Assembly: GCF_902859625.1 (NCBI RefSeq)
Contig: NZ_CADIJX010000006.1
Span: 124,001 to 188,000, forward strand
Source of the DNA: Achromobacter pestifer
GTDB taxonomy: Bacteria > Pseudomonadota > Gammaproteobacteria > Burkholderiales > Burkholderiaceae_B
Reading direction: 5' to 3'
DNA: 64,000 bases
Positions 17,490-29,400 of the stretch are shown here, in pieces (positions within the stretch are counted from its first letter, which is position 1; each line of letters starts with the position of its first letter). Made by a program: the position numbers and the translations under genes. Under the pieces are notes generated by a model, which worked only from the letters and a program-made list of their open reading frames with translations, was not told where the DNA came from and ran no database searches.

Positions 17490-20400
17490 TTAGCTGTGAT
17501 CAACGTTCAACTTCCCCTTCTGCAACAGGTCGTTGATGATGGCCTGATTATTCATCTGGCCATTGTTCGTCAGGTCCACATTCTCCAGCACGATCTTCTG
17601 GTCGGCACCTTGGGCAATCTGACCCTTGGTGTTGATGTCGATGACCGTGTTGTTGCCTTCCTTGTGGATATTCAGGTATTGCGTCAGCGTGCCGTCCTTT
17701 TCTCCGATCAGCAGATCCTTCAGATCCAGGACATCGCCGCCATTGGCGATCGTAGCGTTGGAGAAGTCCTTGATCGTGTCGACTGCCGGCGCGGCGATGG
17801 AGCCCTGGTCGTTCAACTCCCACTTGAAGGTATCGCTGCCGGCGCCACCGTACAAGGTGTCGTCGCCCTTGCCGCCGATCAGCGTGTCGTTGCCCGAACC
17901 GCCATCCAACGTATCGTTGCCGGCACCACCGTGCAGGTAGTCATTGCCAGCACCACCGTAGAGGATGTCGTTGCCGTCATCGCCGTACAGGGAGTCGTTG
18001 CCGCCCTGGCCGTAGATGATGTCATCGCCCGTGCCGCCATGGACGGTGTCGTCGCCACCGCGCGGATCGTCCGGCAGGTTGAACTGCGCGTGGTTGGTCT
18101 TCAGGTACTCGTAGATCTCCGAGCTGGTTGCAGCGTGGCCGTTCTGGTACGCCAGGAAGTCTTGCAGCGCCTTCAGGCCTTGGCCGTCATGCGAACCCGC
18201 GGCGACGTTGCCCCAGGCGAGGTGATCAGTGTTGATCGTGTCGCCAAAGATAATGTCGTTGCCAGCGCCGCCGTTGATGACGTCGTTGCCGACCACCGCC
18301 GGGTCATTGGTGATGTTGCCGCCCTGAAGTGCCGCCGTCAGGTCTTCCGGCTTCAGCACGATGTCCACCTGGCCGCCAGGGGCCGACACCACGTTGCAGG
18401 ACGACCAGCTCGTTTGCACGATGTTGTCGATCTGGACCGTGGCGCTCTGCGAGTTGCTGGTGGTGTCTTCCAGGTCGTAGACCAGGCGATAGGTGCCCGA
18501 CGCCACGACAGCAGAAGACACGGAGGTCGTCCCGGACAGCGCGGCGGTGGTGTTGCCGCTGTCCACGTTGACCCACTTGCTGCCATCCCAGCGCTGCAAC
18601 GTCCAGATGAACTTGTCACCCGTCGCATAGTTGCTGGTGGTCACATCGAACGTCACCTTGCCGTAGGCTGAGATCGTGAACGTCGGGCTGGTCGCGGTGG
18701 TGTGCGTGCCGCCCGCGGTATCGACGATCTGCAAGGCGTTGTTGTTGCGCGTCACCGAGCTGCCGCTGCCGGTTCCCGTGAGGGTCCAGTTGGACATGTT
18801 GCCCCAATTCGAACTCGAATTGAAGTTGGCCAGCGTCGAGTTCGAACCGCTACCGACCGGTGCATACGCCGTGCCGCCGCCGCCCGTGTTGTCGAACACG
18901 CGCAGAATGTCGGCATTCACGCCCGGGCCGATGCCGATGGCATTGACCTGGCTGATGTTGGCCAGCGGGTTGAACCCGGACAGCGACTCATTGATGGTGG
19001 TCGTGTCCGTGGAGTTCCCCGTACCGCCCACGGTGGGGCGGCCCCACCAGTCGGTGGTCTGGTAGTAGGTCGGGTCGCCATCGGTCAGGAAGAAGGTCTT
19101 GTTTTCGTAGCCGTTGGCGACGCTGTTGCCGCTGTTGCTTTGCTGATTGAACCAGTTCACCGCGGTGTTGAACGCGGCTTCGTAGTTGGTGCCGCCGTTG
19201 GCGGTGAGCGCATCAATGGCAGCAAGCAGCGAGGGCAGGGTGGCCGTCGAGAGATTGTTGATACTGATGTTCTCGCCACTGCTCGTTGCAAACCCGATCA
19301 GCGTGACGTTGACCTTGCCATCATGGCCGGAAAGCTGGTTGGCCAGGACAACCAAGGCGTCCTTAACCAGTTTCATGCGCGATTGGTTGTAGCTGACGCC
19401 CGTGCTGCCATCCAGCCCGTAGGCCATGCTGCCAGACGTATCCACCACCAGGGCAATGTTGTAGTTCTTGCCCGGCTCAACGGTCGTGACCGTGCCGCCC
19501 TTGTCGCCCAGGATGATGTCGTCGCCCGAACCGCCGTTCAACACCGGCGTCGTGCCCGTGCCGCTGCCGACGTTTTCGCCCGCCACCATGTTGTTCGTGT
19601 TCAGCACGAAGTTGTAGGTGCCGGAGGTGTTCTGGCCGCCGTGGTCGGTACCACCGCTGTCGCGCACCTGGAACCCGATCGAGGTATCCAGACCGTTGGA
19701 CGACGGGGTGAAGACCAGCTTGCCTGCGGCGATGTCCGCCGCCGAGACGGCGGTGTTCAGCGTCACGGGGTTGCCGTTGAGCGTCAGCGTGCCGTCCGTC
19801 GGCAAGCGCGAGATGATCACGCTTTGCAATGCGTTGCCTTCGGCGCCGTCGCTGAAGTTGAACTCGGCCACCGTGAAGACATGGCTGGTGCCGATTTCCA
19901 CGTTGGCGGAGTTGTCGGCGGCAACCGGCGCGTCGTTCGTGCCCACGATCGAGACCGTGATCGGCTGAACCGTCGTGCCGTCGCCGGCGGTCACATTGAA
20001 CGACTCGGAGAGCAGGGCGCCCGCAGGCAGGTTCTGTACCACCGTCAAGCTGTTGTTCAGCGTGTAGGTCCAGTTGCCGTTGGCGTCGATCGAGAACGTG
20101 CCGTACTTGCCGACCACGTTGCTCTGTGCAGCGACACCGCTCTGGCCCACGTCCGCGTCCACCACCGTCAGCTTGCCGGTCGTGGTCAGGGTGTAGTCCT
20201 CAGTCACCGTGCCTGAGGTCTGGCCGGTGATCACCGGGGCATCATTGGTTCCCGTGATGGTGATGGTGATGGGCTGATCCGCCTTACCGCCGTGGCCGTC
20301 ATTGACGGTCACGGTGATCGTGTCGGTCACCTGTTCGCCTTCCTTCAGGCCCTGAACGTTGGCCGCTCCGTTGTTCAGCGTGTAGGTCCACTTGCCCGTC

Positions 20401-23400
20401 GAGTCAACCGTGAAGGTACCGTACTTGCCTGCGCCGTTATTGCTGACGGACCAGGTGTGCGTATCGGTTGTGTCGATGTCGGTCTTGGTCAACTGGCCGT
20501 TTGCGGTCAACGTGCCGTCTTCCTTCACGGCGCCCGTGGCTTTGCCGGCGATGGTCGGCGCATCGTTGGTGCCCGTCACGGTCACGGTGATGACCTGCGT
20601 GGCGGTACCACCATGGCCGTCATCGACGGTCACGGTGATCTTGTCGGTCACTTGCTGGCCATCAGCCAGCGACTGCACCTTGGTGTTGCCGTTGTCCAGC
20701 GTATAGGTCCACTTGCCCGTGGCATCCACCACAAAGGAACCGTAAACGCCCTTGCCCGCATTGTTGAGCGACCACGTGTGCGTGTCGGTCGTGTCGATGT
20801 CGGTCTTGGTCAATTGGCCGCTGACAACTTGCGTGCCATCTTCGGTCACGCCGCCAGAGATGGTGCCACCGATGGTCGGGACGTCATTGGTGCCGGTGAC
20901 GGTGATCGTGATGACCTGCTCGGCCTTGCCGCCGTGGCCGTCATCGACGGTCACGGTGATCTTGTCGGTCACTTGCTGACCATCGGCCAGCGACTGCACC
21001 TTGGTGTTGCCGTTGTCCAGCGTATAGGTCCACTTGCCGGTGTTGTCGACCACCAACGTGCCGTACGTGCCCTTGCCGTTGTCACTGACGGACCAGGTAT
21101 GCGTGTCGGTCGTGTCGACGTCGGCCTTGCTGAGCTGTCCGGTGACGACTTGCGTGCCGTCCTCCTTGACTGCGCCGTTGGCGACGCCGCCGATGGTCGG
21201 GGCGTCATTCGTGCCGGTGACCGTGATCGTAATGACCTGCTGGGCCGTACCGCCGTGGCCGTCGTCGACGGTCACGGTGATTTTGTCCGTGACTTGCTGG
21301 CCAGCGGCCAAGGCCTGCACCTTGGCGCTGGTGTTGTCCAGCGAGTAGGTCCACTTGCCCGTGGCATCCACGGCGAAGGTGCCATAGATACCCTTGCCGT
21401 CATTGTTGACCGACCAGGTATGCGTGTCCGTCGTGTCGACGTCGGTCTTGGACAGTTGGCCTGAGACCGTGTTCAGCACCGCGTCTTCCGTCACGGCACC
21501 CGTTGTGGTGCCGCTGATCGTCGGGACGTCGTTGGTGCCTTCGATGGTGACCGTAACCTCACCTGTGGTTCCGTCGGCCGTCTTGACCGTGAAGGTCTCG
21601 GTCAGGGTCTCGCCGACCGCCAACGCCTGGACCCGCGCGTCGCTGTTAGTAAGTTGATAAGTCCAGTTGCCGTTGGCATCGATGGAGAACTTACCGTGTT
21701 GACCAGCAGCATTCGTTTGCGCCACAAACACGGCTTGACCCACGTCCGGATCCGTCACGTTCAGCTTGCCGCCAGTGGTGAGGACGGAGTCTTCCTTGAC
21801 CGTGCCGGCGTCATCGCCCGGTTGAGCGGGGGTGATGATGGCGCCGTCGTCGGTGCCGTTAATGGTGACGGTTACGTCCTTCGTGACCACTCCGCCATTG
21901 CCGTCATCGACGGTCACGGTGAACGTTTCGGTAATGGACTGACCGGACTTCAGACCTTGGACATCCTTGTTGGCATTGTCCAGGTTGTAGGTCCAGTTAC
22001 CCGTCGAGTCGACCGAGAACGAACCGTACGTACCCTTGCCGTCGTTGTTGACAGTCCAGGTATGCGTGTCAGTCGTGTCAACGTCGGCGACATCCAGCTT
22101 GCCAGTGGCAACCAGCGTGCCGTCTTCGGTGACTGCACCATCGGCCTTACCGGTCAGGACCGGGATGTCGTTGGTACCGACGATCGTGACCACGACTTGA
22201 CCGGTCGTACCGTCAGCCGTCGTAACGGTGAAGGTTTCGGTCAGCGTCTTGCCAGCGCCCAGGCCTTGGACAGCCGGGTCGTTGTTGGTCAGGTTGTAGG
22301 TCCACTTGCCATCGGCGTCGATGGAGAAGGTGCCGTGCTGACCGGCAGCGTTGGTCTGCGGATTGAAGACCGCCTGGCCAGCATCGAGGTCGGTGACTTC
22401 CAGCTTGCCGCCGGTCGTGAGCGTCACGTCTTCCGTGACTTCGCCCTTGTCGTCGCCCGGTTGAGCGGGGGTGATGATGGCGCCGTCGTCCGTGCCGTTG
22501 ATGGTGACGGTTACGTCCTTCGTGACCACTCCGCCATTGCCGTCATCGACGGTGACCGTGAAGGTCTCGGTGATGGATTCACCGGACTTCAGGCCTTGGA
22601 CATCCTTGTTGGCGTTGTCCAGGTTGTAGGTCCAGTTGCCGCTGCCATCCACGGAGAAGGAACCATAGGTTCCCTTGCCGTCATTGTCGACGGTCCAGGT
22701 ATGGGTATCGGTGGTGTCAACGTCCGCGACATCCAGCTTGCCGGTGGCAACCAGCGTACCGTCTTCGGTGACTGCACCATCGGCCTTGCCGGTCAGGACC
22801 GGGATGTCGTTGGTACCCACGATTGTGACCACGACTTGACCGGTCGTGCCATCAGCCGTCGTGACGGTGAAGGTCTCGGTCAGGGTCTTGCCAGCGCCCA
22901 GGCCTTGGACAGCCGGGTCGTTGTTGGTCAGGTTGTAAGTCCACTTGCCATCAGCATCGATGGAGAACGTGCCGTGCTGACCAGCAGCGTTCGTTTGAGC
23001 CACAAATACGGCTTGGCCGGCGTCCGGATCGGTGACTTCCAGCTTGCCGCCGGTCGTGAGCGTCACGTCTTCTGTGACTTCGCCCTTGTCGTCGCCCGGT
23101 TGCGCGGGGTTGATGACCGCGCCGTCGTCGGTGCCGTTGATGGTGACGGTTACGTCCTTCGTGACCACGCCGCCGTTGCCGTCATCGACGGTCACGGTGA
23201 ACGTTTCGGTGATGGACTCACCGGACTTCAGACCTTGGATGTCCTTGTTGGCATTGTCCAGGTTGTAGGTCCAGTTGCCGCTGCCATCCACGGAGAAGGA
23301 ACCATAGGTTCCCTTGCCGTCGTTGTTGACGGTCCAGGTGTGCGTGTCGGTGGTGTCAACGTCCGCGACGTCCAGCTTGCCAGTGGCAACCAGGGTGCCG

Positions 23401-26400
23401 TCTTCGGTGACTGCGCCGTCAGCCTTGCCGGTCAGGACCGGGATGTCGTTGGTACCCACAATGGTCACAACCACTTGACCGGTCGTGCCATCAGCCGTCG
23501 TGACGGTGAAGGTCTCGGTCAGGGTCTTGCCAGCGCCCAAGCCTTGGACAGCCGGGTCGTTGTTGGTCAGGTTGTAGGTCCACTTGCCATCGGCGTCGAT
23601 GGAGAACGTGCCGTGTTGGCCCGGGGCATTCGTTTGAGCCTGGAACACGGCTTCGCCCGCGTCCGGATCCGTCACGTCGAGCTTGCCGCCGACGGTCAGG
23701 GTCACGTCTTCAACAACTTGGCCCTTGTCATCACCCGGAACCGACGGATTGATCACGGCGCCGTCGTCCGTGCCGTTGATCGTGACCGTCACATCCTTGG
23801 TGACCACGCCGCCATTGCCGTCATCGACGGTCACGGTGAAGGTCTCGGTGATGGATTCACCGGACTTCAGGCCTTGGACGTCCTTGTTGGCATTGTCCAG
23901 GTTGTAGGTCCAGTTGCCCGTCGAGTCGACCGAGAAGGAACCGTACGTACCCTTGCCGTCGTTGTTGACGGTCCAGGTGTGGGTATCGGTCGTGTCAACG
24001 TCAGCGACATCCAGCTTGCCGGTAGCGACCAGCGTGCCGTCTTCAGTGACAGCACCGTCGGCCTTACCGGTCAGCACCGGGATGTCGTTAGTACCCACAA
24101 TGGTCACAACCACTTGACCCGTGGTGCCGTCAGCCGTCGTAACGGTGAAGGTCTCGGTCAGGGTCTTGCCAGCGCCCAGGCCTTGGACAGCCGGGTCGTT
24201 GTTGGTCAGGTTGTACGTCCACTTGCCATCGGCGTCGATGGAGAAGGTGCCGTGTTGACCGGCAGCGTTCGTTTGAGCCACAAACACGGCTTCGCCCGCG
24301 TCCGGATCCGTCACGTCGAGCTTGCCGCCGACGGTCAGGGTCACGTCTTCAACAACTTGGCCCTTGTCATCACCCGGAACCGAGGGATTGATCACGGCGC
24401 CGTCGTCCGTGCCGTTGATCGTGACCGTCACATCCTTGGTGACCACGCCGCCATTGCCGTCATCGACGGTGACCGTGAAGGTCTCGGTGATGGATTCACC
24501 GGACTTCAGGCCTTGGACGTCCTTGTTGGCATTGTCCAGGTTGTAGGTCCAGTTGCCCGTCGAGTCGACCGAGAAGGAACCGTACGTACCCTTGCCGTCG
24601 TTGTTAACGGTCCAGGTATGCGTGTCGGTGGTGTCAACGTCAGCGACATCCAGCTTGCCGGTAGCGACCAGCGTGCCGTCTTCAGTGACAGCACCGTCGG
24701 CCTTACCGGTCAGGACCGGAATGTCGTTGGTGCCCACAATGGTCACAACCACTTGACCGGTCGTACCGTCAGCCGTCGTGACGGTGAAGGTCTCGGTCAG
24801 GGTCTTGCCAGCACCCAGGCCTTGGACGGCCGGGTCGTTGTTGGTCAGGTTATACGTCCACTTGCCATCAGCGTCGATGGAGAAGGTGCCGTGTTGACCA
24901 GCCGAATTGGTTTGCGCCACAAACACGGCTTCGCCCGCATCCGGATCCGTCACGTCGAGCTTGCCGCCGACGGTCAGGGTCACGTCTTCAACAACTTGGC
25001 CCTTGTCATCACCCGGAACCGACGGATTGATCACGGCGCCGTCGTCCGTGCCGTTGATCGTGACCGTCACGTCCTTGGTGACCACGCCGCCATTGCCGTC
25101 GTCAACCGTGACCGTGAAGGTCTCGGTGATGGACTCACCGGACTTCAGACCTTGGACGTCCTTGTTGGCATTGTCCAGGTTGTAGGTCCAGTTGCCGGTC
25201 GAGTCGACCGAGAACGAGCCGTACGTACCCTTGCCGTCGTTGTTAACGGTCCAAGTGTGCGTGTCGGTGGTGTCAACGTCAGCGACATCCAACTTGCCGG
25301 TAGCGACCAGCGTGCCGTCTTCAGTGACTGCGCCGTCGGCCTTACCGGTCAGCACCGGGATGTCGTTGGTGCCCACAATGGTCACAACCACTTGACCGGT
25401 CGTACCGTCAGCCGTCGTGACGGTGAAGGTCTCGGTCAGGGTCTTGCCAGCGCCCAGGCCTTGGACAGCCGGGTCGTTGTTGGTCAGGTTGTACGTCCAC
25501 TTGCCATCGGCGTCGATGGAGAACGTACCGTGTTGGCCCGGGGCATTCGTTTGAGCCTGGAACACGGCTTCGCCCGCATCCGGATCCGTCACGTCGAGCT
25601 TGCCGCCGACGGTCAGGGTCACGTCTTCGACGACTTGGCCCTTGTCATCACCCGGAACCGACGGATTAATAACGGCGCCGTCGTCCGTGCCGTTGATCGT
25701 GACCGTCACATCCTTGGTGACCACGCCGCCATTGCCGTCATCGACGGTCACGGTGAAGGTCTCGGTGATGGATTCGCCGGCCTTCAACGCCTTGACGTCG
25801 GGGTTGTTGTTGTCGAGGTTGTAGGTCCACTTGCCCGTATTGTCGACCGAGAAGTTGCCGTAATCACCCTTGCCATTGTTGCCGACAGACCAAGTGTGAT
25901 TGTCGGTGGTGTCGACATCGGTTTGCGTCAATTGACCAGTCGTACTCAGGGACGTGCTTTCCGTCACGGAACCCGAGGCTTGGCCCGCGATGACAGGGAT
26001 GTCGTTGGTACCAACGATGGTGACAACCACTTGACCGGTGGTGCCATCAGCCGTGGTGACGGTGAAGGTTTCGGTCAGGGTCTTGCCAGCGCCCAGGCCT
26101 TGGACAGCCGGGTCGTTGTTGGTCAGGTTATACGTCCACTTGCCATCCGCATCGATGGAGAAGGTGCCGTGTTGACCGGCCGAGTTGGTTTGCGCCACAA
26201 ATACGGCTTGGCCGGCGTCCGGGTCGGTGACTTCCAGCTTGCCGCCGGTCGTGAGTGTCACATCTTCCTTGACTTCGCCCTTGTCGTCGCCCGGTTGCGC
26301 GGGGTTGATGACGGCGCCGTCGTCCGTGCCGTTGATCGTGACGGTTACGTCCTTCGTGACCACGCCGCCATTGCCGTCATCGACGGTGACGGTGAAGGTC

Positions 26401-29400
26401 TCGGTGATGGACTCACCGGACTTCAGGCCTTGGACGTCCTTGTTGGCATTGTCCAGGTTGTAGGTCCAGTTGCCCGTCGAGTCGACCGAGAACGAGCCGT
26501 ACGTACCCTTGCCGTCGTTGTTAACGGTCCAAGTGTGCGTGTCGGTGGTGTCAACGTCGGCGACATCCAGCTTGCCAGTGGCAACCAGCGTGCCGTCTTC
26601 GGTGACTGCACCATCGGCCTTGCCGGTCAGGACCGGGATGTCGTTGGTACCCACGATCGTGACCACGACTTGACCGGTCGTGCCATCAGCCGTCGTGACG
26701 GTGAAGGTCTCGGTCAGGGTCTTGCCAGCACCCAGGCCTTGGACAGCCGGGTCATTGTTGGTCAGGTTGTAGGTCCACTTGCCATCAGCATCGATGGAGA
26801 AGGTGCCGTGTTGACCAGCAGCGTTCGTTTGAGCCACAAACACGGCTTCGCCCGCGTCCGGATCCGTCACGTCGAGCTTGCCGCCGACGGTCAGGGTCAC
26901 GTCTTCAACAACTTGGCCCTTGTCATCGCCCGGTTGAGCAGGGTTGATAACAGCGCCGTCGTCGGTGCCGTTGATGGTGACCGTCACATCCTTCGTGACC
27001 ACGCCGCCGTTGCCGTCATCGACGGTGACGGTGAAGGTCTCGGTGATGGACTCACCGGACTTCAGGCCTTGGACGTCCTTGTTGGCATTGTCCAGGTTGT
27101 AGGTCCAGTTGCCGCTGCCATCCACGGAGAAGGAACCGTACGTACCCTTGCCGTCGTTGTTGACGGTCCAGGTGTGGGTATCGGTGGTGTCAACGTCGGC
27201 GACATCCAGCTTGCCAGTGGCAACCAGCGTGCCGTCTTCGGTGACTGCACCGTCGGCCTTGCCGGTCAGCACCGGGATGTCGTTGGTGCCGACGATCGTG
27301 ACCACGACTTGACCGGTCGTGCCATCAGCCGTCGTAACGGTGAAGGTCTCGGTCAGGGTCTTGCCAGCGCCCAGGCCTTGGACAGCCGGGTCGTTGTTGG
27401 TCAGGTTATACGTCCACTTGCCATCAGCGTCGATGGAGAAGGTGCCGTGTTGACCGGCCGAGTTGGTTTGCGCCACAAATACGGCTTGACCAGCATCGGG
27501 GTCGGTGACTTCCAGCTTGCCGCCGACGGTCAGGGTCACGTCTTCAACAACTTGGCCCTTGTCATCACCCGGAACCGACGGATTGATCACGGCGCCGTCG
27601 TCCGTGCCGTTGATCGTGACGGTCACATCCTTGGTGACCACGCCGCCATTGCCGTCATCGACGGTGACGGTGAAGGTCTCGGTGATGGACTCACCGGACT
27701 TCAGGCCTTGGACGTCCTTGTTGGCGTTGTCCAGGTTGTAGGTCCAGTTGCCGCTGCCATCCACGGAGAAGGAGCCGTACGTACCCTTGCCGTCGTTGTT
27801 GACGGTCCAGGTATGCGTGTCGGTCGTGTCAACGTCGGCGACATCCAGCTTGCCAGTGGCAACCAGCGTGCCGTCTTCGGTGACTGCACCATCGGCCTTG
27901 CCGGTCAGGACCGGAATGTCGTTGGTGCCGACGATCGTGACCACGACTTGACCGGTCGTGCCATCAGCCGTCGTGACGGTGAAGGTCTCGGTCAGCGTCT
28001 TGCCAGCACCCAGGCCTTGGACAGCCGGGTCATTGTTGGTCAGGTTGTAGGTCCACTTGCCATCAGCATCGATGGAGAAGGTGCCGTGTTGACCAGCAGC
28101 GTTGGTTTGAGCCACAAATACGGCTTGGCCGGCGTCCGGATCGGTGACTTCCAGCTTGCCGCCGGTCGTGAGCGTCACGTCTTCTGTGACTTCGCCCTTG
28201 TCGTCGCCCGGTTGCGCGGGGTTGATGATTGCGCCGTCGTCGGTGCCGTTGATGGTGACGGTTACGTCCTTGGTGACCACGCCGCCATTGCCGTCATCGA
28301 CGGTGACCGTGAACGTCTCGGTGATCGACTGCCCGGACTTCAGACCCTGGACATCCTTATTGGCGTTGTCCAGGTTGTAGGTCCAGTTGCCGCTGCCGTC
28401 CACGGAGAAGGAGCCGTACGTACCCTTGCCGTCGTTGTTAACGGTCCAGATGTGGGTATCGGTCGTGTCAACGTCCGCGACATCCAGCTTGCCGGTAGCG
28501 ACCAGCGTGCCGTCTTCAGTGACTGCGCCGTCAGCCTTACCGGTCAGGACCGGAATGTCGTTGGTACCGACGATCGTGACCACGACTTGACCGGTTGTGC
28601 CATCAGCCGTCGTAACGGTGAAAGTTTCGGTCAGCGTCTTGCCAGCGCCCAAGCCTTGGACAGCCGGGTCGTTGTTGGTCAGGTTGTAGGTCCACTTGCC
28701 ATCGGCGTCGATGGAGAACGTGCCGTGCTGACCGGCAGCGTTCGTTTGAGCCACAAACACGGCTTCGCCCGCATCCGGGTCCGTCACGTCCAGCTTGCCG
28801 CCGACGGTCAGGGTCACGTCTTCAACAACTTGGCCCTTGTCATCACCCGGAACCGACGGATTGATCACGGCGCCGTCGTCCGTGCCGTTGATCGTGACGG
28901 TCACATCCTTGGTGACCACGCCGCCGTTGCCGTCATCGACGGTGACCGTGAAGGTCTCGGTAATCGACTCACCGGACTTCAGGCCTTGGACATCCTTGTT
29001 GGCGTTGTCCAGGTTGTAGGTCCAGTTGCCGGTCGAGTCGACCGAGAACGAGCCATACGTACCCTTGCCATCATTGTTGACGGTCCAAGCGTGCGTGTCG
29101 GTGGTGTCAACGTCCGCGACGTCCAGCTTGCCTGTCGCAACCAACGTGCCGTCTTCGGTGACTGCACCATCGGCCTTACCGGTCAGGACCGGAATGTCAT
29201 TGGTACCCACAATGGTCACAACCACTTGACCGGTCGTGCCATCAGCCGTGGTGACGGTGAAGGTTTCGGTCAGCGTCTTGCCAGCGCCCAGGCCTTGGAC
29301 AGCCGGGTCGTTGTTGGTCAGGTTATAGGTCCACTTGCCATCGGCGTCGATGGAGAAGGTGCCGTGTTGACCGGCAGCGTTGGTCTGCGGATTGAAGACC

